A DNA stretch of 64,000 nt from the NCBI GenBank assembly GCA_008921705.1, contig VFFE01007859.1:2161626-2225625 (forward strand), in the 5' to 3' direction. A program made the translations under genes and the position numbers. Origin of the DNA: Burhinus oedicnemus. Its lineage: Eukaryota; Chordata; Aves; Charadriiformes; Burhinidae. Positions 1 to 13,391 of this stretch are shown piece after piece. The stretch's first letter is position 1. Every line of letters begins with the position of its first letter. The notes beneath the pieces are model-generated. The model did not search any database and was not told where the DNA came from. It worked only from the letters and a program-made list of their open reading frames with translations.

Positions 1-2085
1 GATTCCCCCCAGCCCTCTCCTGCCCCCCAGGGCTTGCATATGCTTGACACTACTTGGAAAAGTGACTAACAGGGTGTTCACTTTTACCAGGCCATTAATT
101 GATAACACTTAATTAATCTGCCGTGTGAGAGATCAAATGAAGATTGTGTCCCACAACCAGCAACATATATTGACTTTGTTATTCCAATTATGTGTCTGAC
201 CAGCACAGCCCTTTGGTATAAGACTTAACCTTTGAATCACCCTCAGCGCAGAACTAGATCAGCTGCTAGGGATCTGACCTGAAAAAGACCTTGACACTGC
301 CGGAGCTCTATCTGTGCTCGAAAATGTTCCACCTTGTGCTTGTCATAGCCAGCGTTTGTGTTGTCATTTGCAATTACATTTGTGTGTTGGACACAATCCT
401 CCGATAAGAAGCCGATAATTAGCGGGAAGCTCTGATTACAATTCATTGTTTCACGCTGGCACACATTTTTGTTTATTTTGTTTTGTGGTGGCTTTTTTTT
501 TCTTTAAAGAATGCCCAGAAAAGAGCAATTAGTTTCAGCAGCAATTGGGTAAGTGCAGCAGACAAAGAGAGTAAATTGCCTTTAGCAGACAATTTATAAA
601 TCAGCTGTAGATTTCCAACTCAGTTTTTATTTTTGTTTCCCTGGGTTATCTTCCACTAAATTGATGGGTAACATCATCAAAGGCAGTTTTGGTGTAATTT
701 ACTGTAAGAAAACATAATTAAAAATATATTCATCAGATTTCCTGTGGCTTTCCTCAAGGATAGTGAACAGCAGCAGCATAACAAGAAGCAGCAATTGACC
801 TTCTCTATGTGCTAATTTTGCTACATTAAATCCACGTTTCTTCTCCCATACACGTCAGTATAAAATCTGGAGCAGACATACCCAAAACTGCGTAGCAAAT
901 CTTAGTTAACATCCACCTGCCATGAACATCACATACCATTTTGTCAGACATGGATCTGACCAGGATGTGGATGGCTATTTTATGGTGCAATTTTCTTTAA
1001 TGCACCCTTTCTCCAATAACACCCTTTCCAACCAGAGGTAGAGGATAGCGTACAAATGTGACAATGAATTGCACAAAGATGAATTCTTCAGAAAAGAAGT
1101 CAAAATACAATAATACTTGTTTTGAAAAAACATTATTTTAAGCCAACCTCATTATTTGAGCATTGAAGTTAGCAATATTACTTGCTGGCACAGGAGGAAA
1201 GAAAAGTAGGCTCAGAGACAGCTATGAATAACAAAAAACCCTGAGAATGAGACCATTTCAGGTCCTCCATCTTGTCTATTATTGCAATCTACTGTGAAGT
1301 AAAACCACTCTTGGTTCTGACTTCACTGATATAAAACCACTCAGGTAGCTCCAAACTCAGATAACTCCAAAAAATTTAATACAGAGAGTTATCAGTTTAA
1401 AGTTGCTTTAAGAAGGCAGAGCATCAATCTGTTGCATTAGCAAATAAAAATACCATGTGCCTAATACCTACATTTAAATCATCAACATTTATTATTGATA
1501 AACAAAAGGAAGAGTAACTGGCCTGATAGATTAGCATACGAGGCTCTTACCACTACGTTGGTGCCTTTTAAACAGGATTGCTGAACAGGGTTCAATGAAA
1601 TACTAATTTCTTTGCCACACCCCCACAAAACAAATGACTATCAAAGTGTTTAATTGTCCTGATTAAATCCCATAGGGTTCTAGTAATGAAAAGCAGCCAA
1701 ATGCACAAGCTAACAATAACCCACATGTACAGCAGTGGTTTCTGAAACGTTTTGTTTTCAAAGTATTAACCAAGACACAGTTTTCTTACTCTTTCCATAG
1801 CATGCCATAGGGTCTTTAACTTTTATCTGGCTGGGTACTTGGCAAGCAGCTGGGCTGTGCAGAGGAAATGCCTGTGGAAGGTACCACTTGAAAATATTGG
1901 TATGGTATCCAAAAGAGCTGTAAACCAACTGCAGCACAAATCCCCAAGAAACCCATCTATTGTTGGCGTGAATCTTGACCCCATAGAGTTCTGGCTAAGA
2001 TACAGAAACACTACCAAATGAACCAAAGGCAAATGAGAAACATCCAAAGATAAATGAATATATGCCAAGGCTTATGTGTGCTATC
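1..2085. other. Unique AT-rich non-coding DNA, no gene seen
   Basis: No open frame of convincing length and no recognisable repeat lies here. Positions about 60-250 and 330-640 are denser than their surroundings in TAATTA-like and CAATTA-like homeodomain core sites and are listed separately as a candidate regulatory block. From about 640 to 2085 the sequence is ordinary unique AT-rich DNA. Short frames near 1.8-2.1 kb on both strands overlap each other and have no family resemblance. Confidence 0.7.
60..640. promoter_or_regulatory. Candidate conserved non-coding (enhancer-like) block
   Basis: The sequence is non-repetitive and non-coding. Several homeodomain-type cores lie close together: TTAATTGATAA and CTTAATTAATC around 96-118, then CAATTA, GATAATTAGC and CAATTAG around 370-530. 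Repeated AGCAATT / GCAATTG motifs occur near 520-550. Such clusters are typical of vertebrate developmental enhancers in gene deserts. Conservation itself cannot be seen from one genome, so this is an inference from motif density and absence of repeats. Confidence 0.25.
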
Positions 2086-2117
2086 AAGCAATAAATACAC
2101 TAGGAGTAGGAAGTGCA

Positions 2118-2312
2118 AAAAGTAATTAAGGTTAAGAAAGAGGCATATGCAAGCTATAAAACATTAGGTAGAGAGGAGGACTAGAAAGATTGCAGAAGGA
2201 AGTTAAGAGAGTGTAAAGAAAAAAATTAATACAGGAGGCAGAGGAAGAGACAGTACGGGAGATTGCACGAGAGGTTAAGATAAATAAGAAGATAATTTTC
2301 AAATCTTTAAGG
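2118..2312 (+). mobile_element. Ancient CR1 LINE fragment (region upstream of the RT core)
   Basis: A purine-rich stretch reads like the part of the CR1 second ORF just upstream of the reverse transcriptase core. A run resembling 'attaag..aagaaagaggca' is followed by a long A/G-rich stretch, then a 'gtta..ataa.aagaagat.tt' block near 2277-2300. In CR1 this segment encodes a lysine/arginine-rich linker between endonuclease and RT. The copy is heavily diverged, with no open frame across it. Resemblance was judged by eye against remembered CR1 sequence, so family and boundaries are uncertain. It could instead be chance purine-rich sequence. Confidence 0.45.
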
Positions 2313-5300
2313 CTCAGGAGTCAGATGTTGGAGAAGTGTCTCCAAGACATGGCAGAGAAATTTTGTTCTAAAAAGCACACATTGTGCTAAAGCAGATCAA
2401 AATCAAATGTTTCTAATTCCACATTCAAAAGGTTTTGGACTCTCCCAAAGTAAAAACTCCAAAGTTTGGGGTAAAAACATACGCATCTTGGACAAAACTG
2501 TGCAGCTTTGACCAACTCACATCTACATTATGTTATGCTATTATGGTTGACCTTCATAAGGACAAATGGATAAACTGAATTTGATGTGAAACTGGGACCA
2601 TATCAGAAGGGTGCCTTGAAGTGTTTGGAAGGATGTCAAGAGACAAGGTGTAAACAGGCCACATGTGGCAACAAGAAACTCAAAAACTTTGGAGAAGTGA
2701 TTTAATGTTGGCCAGTCAGAGAACAGTCATATCAGTGACAATGACATTTTAAGTGCCAGAGGCAGTATCAGCTCTTTTGCACTTAGATGACTAAGTAGAA
2801 ACACGAAATGGTCAGAATACCATAGGTGGCTGTTAAAGGACATTTTTTACCCTGTTCTTCTTGAATGTGTTGGCATTAACTATTTGGGAAGTCACTAATC
2901 CTAGCATGAAGAACTGGTATCTCTAAGCAAGAGGCTGTGTAAGCACACACAAGGGCCCTTTTACCTGCAAAATCTATATTCAAACAACCTGTGGGAGAAA
3001 AAGTCCTAGGCAGAAGAGCGAAAGCAAAATAATTCCTTCTTTCTGGCAGTAATGGGAGGGGGGAATTGTGAAAGATAATTTTTCTGTAACATATTTCCCT
3101 CCCTGCATTAAGTATGCTTGATTGTTAATACTTCCTATGTAAATATTTTTTCAGTGTTTTTATCGAACAGTGTTAAAGTGTGTCATTTACCAAAGTTTGA
3201 AAAATATTGCTAACAGGGCACATACTGGTACACGGATAGTGGTGAAGATGGCAGCATTACCTGTTTGGCTGCAGTCTGGTTAACAAAGCATAAAGAAAGG
3301 TTGGCTGAGACTGTGACTGGCTCCCTCCTTCTTCTCATTATGTCTGACTACGTAAAAAAAAAGTGACTGTATATTCTAATACAGCCTGGTCACCTTTGGC
3401 ACTGGGCTGAGGAAATGAGACTTCACCGAGACAGAGGACTCCCACAAAAAAGTGTGAAAAATTGAAATGACAAGGTTGTGTTGATAGCTTGTTGAATGAA
3501 TGAAGGGAATGAATTGAAATTTACATTTATATAGCACCGTTCATCTACACTGTATCACTCAGGACTAAGGAGTTCGTGGAAGACTTACTTTGCAGCACAG
3601 CTGCACTGGGGAATAAAGTAGAATAGGACCAAACATCATTTTCCCAGAAACAGACCCTACAAAAACAGTGAAGAAAGGCAAAGAACCTGTATAAAGCTTA
3701 AAAAGTGTGGAAAACGGGGAACAAAAAGTAGAACACTTCATGCATGGAAGAATAGGAAGTGAGGAAGAGACTGAATAATATTTTTAAGTTTAGATCGTGA
3801 TTCCAGGAATGAAACAAAGCAAAGAATACAAAAAAATAAACTAATTCTTTTATCCATTCCAATCCAGGAACAAGTATCCCACCATTCCTCACTTTCTAAC
3901 AGTAAAAACCTACAGATACGGGGATTCAGTAACTCAGCGGTTGCCTGTCCTTAAAGTTAGAAAGCTCTTTCTGAACTGTAAGTTAAACTTTCTTCATTTC
4001 ATTTAAGTCTATTACTTCCTAATCAGTTCTTGCTGAACATGAGGTTCAACTGAAGAAACAGATCACTGTCCTCTTGATAATAGCTTTTTATATACTGAAA
4101 AGGTGGAACCGTGTCCCCATTGGTCCTTGGTATGGCTAAAGGGTGGTTCAGTACTTACCTTCAACAACTTGGCCATCATTTTGCATATATATCATGTTAC
4201 TATTATAATATGAGAATACAGCATCGTTTGAGGGTCTAAACTGAGGTCTTTCCCACGTGTGATTTATGTAAGTAATTGTACGTTGGGTGTTTGGGAGATG
4301 GGCTAGCAATCACTACTGTACGCTCACTGATCACTTGTGCACAAGGAGAATTTGCCAAAATAGCATTTATCAACCCATGGAACCCACATATTATTTACGT
4401 AATTCATCCTCCAAGGTCCTAAAGAGTCTTTCATCCATCTCAGCTAGCAAATCCCGAGTCATCTCATGTTGATGCTGCTACAAATCTGCTTTCTTTGAGC
4501 ATTTTCCTTGTAAAAATGAAATGCCTTAAAAACAACAAGAGAACATCTACAAGGCAAGAACATCTGACTTCTCAGTTGCACTTCTACCACTTCCTGGTGT
4601 AATAAAGAGTTGGTTGAATTCCCACGTAATTCAGCGCTAAATAAAGTCACTCTCAAATTGCAGCAGAACATGTAGAACACAGAACACATTGTATTCTTCC
4701 AATCTGTTGTGAATTTTAGGGATATTTGGGAAACAGCTTGACCAGTATGTCCAACAAGGATACATGCAGCAGAGCCTTCTCCTTCCCCCGCACCAAAAAT
4801 CATAAGATTTCAAAATAGGTCCACACTGATACACAACTAATTGTTTTTGCTGTGACATTTTTAGCTGACTAAATACAGGTCTATGACAAAGTAAGTTGCA
4901 TAGCTCAAACGAAAAACCTACATAATATCGTCCCATATCTGCTACAGGCTCAAAGCTGAATCCCACATGAACTGGACACACAGACACACAAGTTCCAGCT
5001 TTCAAAGCGCTCGCTTCCACATTTCCTTCCCCATTCTCCCCTCTCACCTACCATAGTGGTTTCCTGACACCTATTCCCCGACTATCCCTAGCCTTCAGGT
5101 CTTACCCTTTGGCCTTCAGGGTTGAGTTGCAGCCTCCCTTCCATCCCCCCACTTACAAACACCAGCAGCTCCCCGAAGACACATCCTACTTTCCTGCTTC
5201 CACACTTTTCTGAGCACTCATCTCCAGAGGAAAGGTTTCTTGCGAGCTGTAACCGTTCTGACCCATCTGTTTTCTTGACGGTGGTGATGGGCAGCTAATA

Positions 5301-8039
5301 GCAAGTGCCTGCTGAGCTCGGCTCTGCTGCTGCATCGGGGTGAGCAGAGGAGGCCAATGCTACTGCCGACAGCATTTCAAACTGCAGCCCACAAACAACA
5401 CCGCGAGGCTCTATGCAATACAGAATAGCATGAGTGCTGGTACTATTAAATTAAATTATTTGTGGTTCTTTTTACCCAGATGAAAACACTACTAATTCAC
5501 AAGTACTAATTAATTCACCAATGTTTGTAACAGTCTTAGGATCCACAGAGATTCATTTTACCATTATAATGTTTTTAATATAGTTATTTTGCACAACAAT
5601 GACAGGTCCTTGTTCCTCAATGTTAACCTCTATGCATTGTAATATAGCATTGGAGAAGACAGTTTTACTTAAGCGTTAAATACTGCTCTTTAAAAAGAGG
5701 TTCATTCTTTAAACTCCTAAAAGGTTAGGTTTTATTTTATAACAAAAAAAGACTCACAGAAGACCAATGATTTCCCATTCAGCCTTGGATCTGACACGTT
5801 ATACAGATGGGTTCTGCTGATGCCTCCGACAAAGACACTCTACATGAAACCAAGCAACTTGCTCAGTTTTCCTGGAAAAAAAGGAGACAGCAAAACTTCC
5901 TTTCTCCTGACCTTTGTCTACTTAACTTTTTAAGTTCTTTAATTAGCTCACAGTGAAATAGGGCCAGGTTTGCAGGCAGAGATAAACACAGAAGATTACA
6001 ATAGCTCAGAAAGAAATAATACAAATAAGGATCTCTGCTGAAGCAGGGTTTAAATAAGTGGAAATGTTACTATTGCTCTGGAGGTAAAAGTAGAGATGGG
6101 AGAAAACTGTTAAATTAAACTTCAAGAATAAACCAAATGTTTTTCATCTTGATGCCAACTCATGACCTGAATCATGAAATGTTGGGATAATATACCCATA
6201 TTAGGATAATAAAAGGAGAGAGGTTTGAAATGATAGCAAGCTTTCTTAAATTCATCATTAGAAACGTAGCAGGACACAGTCATGGAGATGGGACAGAGAG
6301 ACAAGAGGAGTATAGCATTGACTGGTGATGTCAGAAGCTTTCCAGAGGTACAGCTGGGTGGAAGAGAAGAATTATTTCCTCACATAACAATTGGACAGGT
6401 CATTTGCAGCTCTGTAGGAGGAATATTTACTGGAAACCAAGAAGAAAGCTGGCAAGATATCTGTGCTGGGAGTAATGGTGAGACTTGGAGATAGGACACT
6501 GATTATTTGGGGACAGACAGAAAGACTTTTCCTATTTGCCTAGTTCGCTGAGAAAATAGCTGTTGAAATCATACCACATCTGCAATCAGACCATAGCAGG
6601 TCTGCTACCAGACCTTGGACATGCCCAGCACTTCTTCATCCCAGCACTCATAGAAATATCTTGCATAAAGACAGATGATAATGTAATTCTGAGCAACTGA
6701 GAGCAAGGTAGCTCTGGGAAATTTGAGGTGGCTGATGAGAAAGGGCTATTTTGTATGAACCATCTCTGAGGATTACCGAGTACGCATGCAGGAAAATGGG
6801 CAAGATCTTGTAAAAGGCTGTAGAAATGCAGGTACTGAGAAGGAGGTAGCAGCAAGAAGCCTGAGGTTAAATAATGTCAAGGAAACAACAGAGGCAAACC
6901 CAAATTCAACCCATCAGAGCAGGAAGAAGGAGGGTTGCAGTGCTAGGCTGGGGGAAACTGTCAGACCTGGGCAAGAACAGCTTGTTAGACAAGGCTCTCA
7001 AGCAGCTCCTGAAAACTGTAAATTCTTTATGCTCATCTGGCATTAAACTGAGCTTCCCAGTTGCTCCCCTGTCATCACTTCTTCTGGGGACATCTGGAAG
7101 TGTCCTGAACCTACCTGATTTGTGCTCAGAAGTGAGAGCACAGATAGTGGACCAGACGTAAAAGACTTTGGAATGTATTCAAGAAGAGCAAAGGGAAGTT
7201 TGAACTATAGACAAAGAACCAATTGGTTTTGAAGGTTCAGTAGGGGAGAGAGAAAGGTCATGTATTAAATGTATTAAACGCAAATTGGGAAGGTTGGGGT
7301 GTTTCAGGGAGAGAAAGAAATGAGGAAATTGGAGGCCTGGGGAAAGCATAGATAAGCTGAATAAACAAAATATAAAGAGCTATCATGGCAGTCATGCGCC
7401 TGCACAAAAGAAAAATGCTCCTCCAAAAAACATATTCCCTATTAAGTGATTTTGCTTGATTTTTTCACGCCACTCATGAGTTATCAATCTCCACACCTAT
7501 AAAGACAAATGTCATATTGGCTCTAACCCATCAGCTATTCTCAATTTATCACCATTTAATATGTATTAAAATGCTCTTACCTCTGATTGCAAAAACAAAC
7601 AAAATAAGGCAACATAAATCAAAAAGAAAGGGAAAGGGAGATGAGAAGAGACAGAAGGGGGATCTGCTTCTCAAAAGAATGGATTTTTTTTCTCTTGATC
7701 TTTGCATCCAAGCTCTCAAGGCCTCTCCACCACAAAAATACTCCAATGGTCTTACACTGTAAATCACACCAGTAGTTTATTAATGCCCTCACAACACAGA
7801 AACAAATGCTCAGCCGTGGAAGGGGAGTGGGGAAGCTGCAGAGTAGTAACAAACTCAGCAACCCTATGTCTGTCTCTCTCTCTGATCCCATTATAAACTA
7901 ACACAATATTTTTCTCCAATTTTCAGTCGGTATTGCAGCTCACAGCAGAAAAGATACTGAAAGCAGCAGGAGCCAGGCAGGGGTGTCAGACTTCAGAGCG
8001 GACACTGCCTTGGGACCTGGGGGGGCCAGTAAATCAGTG
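2313..8039. other. Unique non-coding DNA, no gene seen
   Basis: There is no convincing coding potential. The 114- and 136-codon minus-strand frames at 4459-5047 overlap in different frames and look like chance. A possible very old repeat lies near 3510-3600. A purine-rich stretch covers about 7617-7665. The remainder is ordinary AT-rich unique sequence. Confidence 0.65.
3505..3620 (+). repeat. Possible very old SINE/LINE tail
   Basis: Around 3517-3535 the sequence reads 'acatttatatagcaccgtt'. This resembles the ATTTATATAGCACCTTTCAT-type tail seen in several old vertebrate SINE and LINE families. The following 60-80 bases match that family tail only loosely. This could be chance. Confidence 0.2.
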
Positions 8040-8220
8040 CACGCTTGTCAACAGCTCCAAGCTGCAGGAATTACTCGAGCGAAAATAACAAATGGCTGTC
8101 ATTGTGGAGCCAAAAACCTGTGATTATAATTATCACATCCCCAGTGACCTTGCATAAACTTTAATCCCTCTCCAATGGAGCATTTAAATAGCCTGCATCT
8201 ACTGGCAGGGGACCGTGTCC
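8040..8220. promoter_or_regulatory. Candidate conserved non-coding (enhancer-like) block
   Basis: This compact unique block differs from its surroundings. It has an ATTACTCGAG / AATAACAAATGG / CTGTCATT series, then a near-palindrome at 8120-8136 (GTGATTATAATTATCAC) with GTGAT/ATCAC arms around a TAAT core. CATAAACTTTAAT and CATTTAAATAG follow. Dense TAAT, ACAA (SOX-like) and TGTCA (TALE-like) words over about 150 bases suggest an enhancer. This is inference only, because no conservation data are available. Confidence 0.3.
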
Positions 8221-11200
8221 CCTTAGTTGAAAATACAGAGACTAGGAAAGAAACGAGCCACAAAGAAACCACCAAGCCCCTCTATGTCTTACAGCTTGTA
8301 TTAAGGAGTTGTACAAGAAAAGCCCTGTCACTGTCATTTTAATTGATATTATGTAGTCATCCTGAATTCAAAATGCCATGGTGGTATCCAAACTCAGCTA
8401 AGCTCAGGACCAAGCATTTTAATCAGACGAAAAGGTCAAATAACACCAAGTTTTCATCACTGCATTCAGTGGGTCACTGGGCTGAGAAAGTGGGTATACA
8501 AGGTGTGTGGATGTGCTGTTGAGTCAAGAAACCTCCAGGGAGGCAACCTCCTTCCACCTTGGAGAGGATAGCTCACCCTTGCAGGTCCCACCACGATCAA
8601 GACTTGGATGAATTCTTCAGCTTTGGTTAAAGACCTTTTTCCACCACTTAAATCAGATATTTTAACTATTTGGGTTTTTATGTTTCCCCTTACAGCCAGG
8701 ACTGGATGACTTTGATTACAGAATTAAGGACCGTTATTTGCTAGCACCTTGTTCTACTTCTCTAAGTCATAAAGGTACTTCCATACAATATAGACAGGTG
8801 CTGTAGAAAATCCTAAAAGCTCTGAATCTGGGGAAAGATTTTGATTCGGAAGGATTTCATAGTCCTCATGTTTTTGAGCCTGAAAGGATTCTTTTATGGA
8901 AAAAAAAAATCTATTCATGCTATTTCATGTAACCAAGTCCTCCAAAGCACATCAAAAGCATAGTAGTTGCAGGCATTTGATGACATCGCTCTGAAATTGT
9001 ATGAACAAAGTTGCTCCATGAAAATCTGATTACTAGTTCACAGACCACAGAAACTGTTACACCTGCAGACCAGGTAATTTCCTCCAGAAGCAAGCACCTC
9101 CTTCACTCAGCAGATGCTCCCATGTACAGGCAACCAACACATGTGGGTTTAAACCACAAGACCTTTTATCTCACATACATGCATTAACTGTGTTCAAAAT
9201 GAGCTTTGCACCATGGTATCACATAAGAGCGATTTATTTTTTTTAATGTTGCTGCAAGAAGACAACATGAACTTATAATTGGAAAAGCGTTTTGCTGATT
9301 ACACAGGCTTTTGATAGATTTCAGAGATAGTATATCAGAAGAACTACACGTTCAAATTAGCAGTAATTTTAACAAATTCAAAACTTTTAAAATAGAGAAA
9401 TCAGTGTAACACTAATTCTCAAGGGAAAGTCACTTACTGGGATAGGGCAAAATTTAAGCATTTCTGTACTAGCATGTAGACTGGTGCATGTACTGCTCAC
9501 CTGCGCTTCTTTGTCCGTGTTAAATAAATTAAGTAAAAGGTATCTACAGCAAGAGGTATATTTCCTAAAAATAGGAAATCATACTGTCTAGGAAAGCAAG
9601 AAATACATCCAACAGAGTACTTTGTGCCCTCACTGAGAGTTTTAACTTTAAACTAGAGGTAAAAATAACTAAGAAGCAGCAGTACAGTTAAAGGGCTACC
9701 GTGGATCACAAAGGTACTTAGTTATCTAGGTAGTTTTGCAAGCTAACAAAACTCCAGTATATATCACAAAGGGAGGATTTCTTCCAAGCAGCTGTGCTAA
9801 TCTAAACCATACGTCCTGGCAAGCCTCTAGCAAGCTCTCTTACCCAAGCACTGTCAGCCCTGCTCGACAGTGCATTTGAAAACACGGCTACAGCTAGCAC
9901 AAATCTCCTTTTTGCTCTCTGACTGGATTAGGATGTTCTTTGGACCAGAGAGACAGCAATAGAGACAGCCAGAGCCTCACGGAGCTTTGCATTCCTGTGA
10001 CACTCTGGAAATAGGTGGTGGCACAGGAGAGACAGCTCTTTTCAGCCAGTGGCACAGAACAGGAACTGGACTGGGGCCAGATACCTTCACAGCCCGTGGC
10101 ATCAAGGCCACTCAACATCCACCACAGAGTACCAACTTCCATCAGCCTCATTCATTTTAAATGAAAATTCTCCGTTTGCATCAGTGCAACTTAAATAAGT
10201 ACACTAAATATCACGTAATAATAGCTTGGCACATTTCACCTTTTGTCAGGAATCATTCTAAATATCTTCTCTCCTTTCCTGATTAGCAATGTGATACAGT
10301 TGCTTGAGTTTAGAGCTGCATATTAAAATTCTTCTGTTTATCACGTATACTGGAGATGAGTTACCACTAATTGTCTCTCCATTTTGTTTCTCCTTTGACA
10401 CATCATCCAACCTCCCTCATCCAACATCCTATTCCATCCCTTCTTAGAGAACACGCAGTTTCAGAAATTTTCTCTCCCTTTCTTCATGTTAACAACTGTA
10501 AAATAAAAGTCTACTTTCTGTCATTATAAAACCAGCTTTTAGTTGCTTGTCTCAACTTGTACGTACACTAAACTCTTCTCTAGAAAAGAAAAAAATCCAC
10601 ATAAAATCTGTCCTTTCTGTGTGTTAATACTTGAACACACACCAACTCTGACATGAAATTGTACATAAACACATGATATCATTGGCAATTAGCCATTATT
10701 TGCCACAGAGTTAGTACAATGGGAGAGGGTGTTAACCCATTTGTTTTTACAGAAAATTGTGGAAAGCCTATTATTTACCCCTTTCTTCCCTATCATGAGA
10801 AAAATCACAGACACTTGCCACCACTTGTTTGTATTATGAGCCTATTTTGAGTATATGTTTGTCAAAATTGAAATTATTTTGAAATAGCTATTGCTGAACA
10901 CCGGAATTCCTTGGAAATTACAGAAATGAAATGGTTGTGAGAAGGAAATTAAGAATGGTATTACAAAATTTCATTTCTTCTGATATCGATGGTCTGGACT
11001 TATGGTGTAAGCCCTTTGCAGTCCTGTATCCCTAACATTCCAGAAGGTGTGCCAAAAAACCCCAAAGCGGTGGTGTTTATGTAACACAGTGGGACCAGGT
11101 GACTGTACAACTGGGTCATTTTTGAAGAGTTTCAGTATCAGTGTAGAGCAACTTGAATAAACAGCTCATAAAACTACTTTCACATTATGGGGCAAATTGC

Positions 11201-12542
11201 TCATCTCTGAATCACAGTTGCTCTTGGCTCCCCGTTCAGAACTCTTTCCATGAGTCCCACTGGCATTAATGGGAGCTCTGCAAGCAGAACAAATAGACAA
11301 TCATTTCATACTGAGAGGAGAATTTCCCCCACATGGTGTCTGTCCATCACACAAACCCACCTTTCACCGAGGGAAGGAAACACAACCTGTGTGAGCCTCC
11401 CCATCCCTACCTTTTCATCCTCTCCTCTACTCCGCTGCCAGTGGCCACCAGGAACAAACAGGCAAACTGACAATTTTAACAGCTTTTATCGTTGCATAAC
11501 ACTGGCTCCCGCCTGTTTCACATTCTCTGGCACTTTCCCGCAGTGATGCTGAGTTCACTCAAAAGAGTACCCTGTTTTACTGAAATGCCAAAAGCAATCT
11601 CTAGCCCTATAATATTCTGGCCTCCTAAAGACCCCATCCCGAGGATAGGGTTACTCTGAAAACACAGTGAGACCAGATGAATAGAGATGTCACTATCCCT
11701 TGGTGAGCTTCTGCATACTTTAGCTAAACAAGGAACCTATACAACGCATGGGGATGTTGTACAAGCTTGAAGGACAGATGTCATACTAGAGCAGCAACTC
11801 GCCACCCTTCATCACAAGTCAAAACCAGGTAAGAAGTAGAAGGCAGAAACAGGCTGCCTTGCCCCAGGTGAATTCACCCCAGGGCTTCTGTTCACCATGC
11901 AAATTTGGACATTTGAGCAGTGCATAAGTATCTTGGCACTGCAATGTCTTTTTTTCCAAGCTTTTGGGGAAAATTTGCTGACTAGGACTTCTTATTTTTC
12001 CAAGATTTAATCTTTCCCCTTACAAGCCAACAGTACAGACTAGCGCTGGATAGAGTTTAAACACCCAAAATGTGCAAGCACTCAACAATCTTTTCCACAA
12101 GAGTAATATTAAAAGTACTTGTTTCATTTCTTGCCTTTTTACTCCTTTCCCTTCCATTTATCCCATTCTCCAAGACACTTATACTGGTCTGAAATTCAGA
12201 TTGGGCTTGAAGACGAAATAGTCTATATTTAGAGAGGAGTATTTCTCTGCCACCTCTTCAAAAGTGTTTCTGAATCCTAAAACTTTCATGGATTTCATGA
12301 AACCCAAAGACTATAGACCTGACCCTGGGATCTTCATCTCAAGAAGCTTTTCTTCTGAAATTGGTGTCAGTTTTCCAGCAAAAGCAGTAGCTGATCTGCT
12401 TTTTCTGACAAAAATAATTTTATCAGAAAATCTTCAGCTAGAATCAATTCCACCCAGCATTGCCAGCTTTAATCCCAGTTTTCCCCTTTAGTGTAACATC
12501 CTTCTTCAAGCTGACTTCCCAGAGTCACAAAAATATATCAAA
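8221..12542. other. Unique non-coding DNA, no gene seen
   Basis: I see no coding exon, RNA gene or clear repeat. The 98-codon plus-strand frame at 11250-11546 and the 85-codon minus-strand frame at 9894-10151 have no recognisable motif. A short local duplication of 'catccaac' occurs around 10406-10424. The rest is ordinary AT-rich unique sequence. Confidence 0.65.
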
Positions 12543-12648
12543 AATCATAGAATCATAGAATCATTTAGGTTGGAAAAGACCTTTAAGATCATCTAGTCCA
12601 AGCATTGACCCTACTCTACCAGGTCAGCCACTAAACCGTGTCTCTAAT
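12543..12648 (-). mobile_element. CR1 LINE 3'-end fragment
   Basis: Read on the minus strand, this is a CR1 3' terminus. The window's plus strand begins with three tandem ATCATAGA-type units (the reverse complement of the CR1 terminal ATTCTATG octamers). The near-invariant 'ttaggttggaaaagacctt' and 'aagatcatctagtccaa' segments follow. The copy is 5'-truncated after about 105 bases, as is usual for CR1. It is the only clear CR1 fragment on the minus strand in this window. The CCACTAAACC-type segment near 12628-12637 points to a different subfamily from the 18 kb copy. Confidence 0.93.
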
Positions 12649-13304
12649 GGTAGCTTATATTTTTAAAGGATGATTCTGGTTGCTACAGTTACATCAAAAA
12701 CTTGCAATATAAAACCTATAGGTTAAACACTGGGAAAATCAGTTAAAAAAAAATTACATTATTACTTTTTGATTTAAATTTTTGAGACTGTCATCCTCAA
12801 TTTCTCTGTCCTTTAAGGTAGAAATGCTGTGCATCTTTCTTCTGGTGAGAAGTAGAAAGTATTCTGTTTTCATTTCTGATTCATTTCAGCTCTTTTCTGG
12901 GCAGGCAAGGTTCATATGGTTTGAGGTCTGATAATGAAGATTTGGCACAGCTTTAAATATAAGTAATTAGGGAATCCATTGACCATAACAAACACTGGAC
13001 CAAAAAAAGCTGTTGTAGAGAAGGTACTTCCCAGTTGCCCATTGTAGCAATTTCTGCCTGCAACTATAACTCACAAATTTAATTCACTCAAAAAAACAAA
13101 TACTTTTTTGCTTAAATATCCTAAATCAAGCATTAAATTACAGCTCTTTCAAGAATGAACCTCATCATTATCTTTGCTATGTGAAAGGGGAAAAAAAAGT
13201 AACTCATGAACATCTACATGAAAGGGGCAAGCGCAAGCATGCTGTAAAGACATCTGCGTAATAAAATCCCCCGTACACTTCCACACGTCACATGCATGTG
13301 TGGT

Positions 13305-13391
13305 CACATATATGTATATGCATATGTGTACTCATGGATGCATATATATATATTTTATATATATACATATATATACACACACACACAAAAA
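13305..13391. repeat. Compound (TA)n/(TG)n/(CA)n microsatellite
   Basis: Alternating pyrimidine-purine sequence runs for about 85 bases. It starts with mixed TATG/CATATG words, passes through (TA) runs at 13341-13372 and ends in a (CA) run at about 13374-13387. It probably varies in length between individuals. Confidence 0.85.

Noticed and set aside
11207..11300. CCCACTGGCATTAATGGGAGCTCTG considered as an old reptile-type repeat
   Set aside because: It resembles a word common in turtle and crocodile repeats, but too little flanking similarity was visible to name a family.
13305..13391. CRISPR-like or satellite array
   Set aside because: It is a dinucleotide microsatellite with no repeat-spacer structure. 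No CRISPR array exists in the window.
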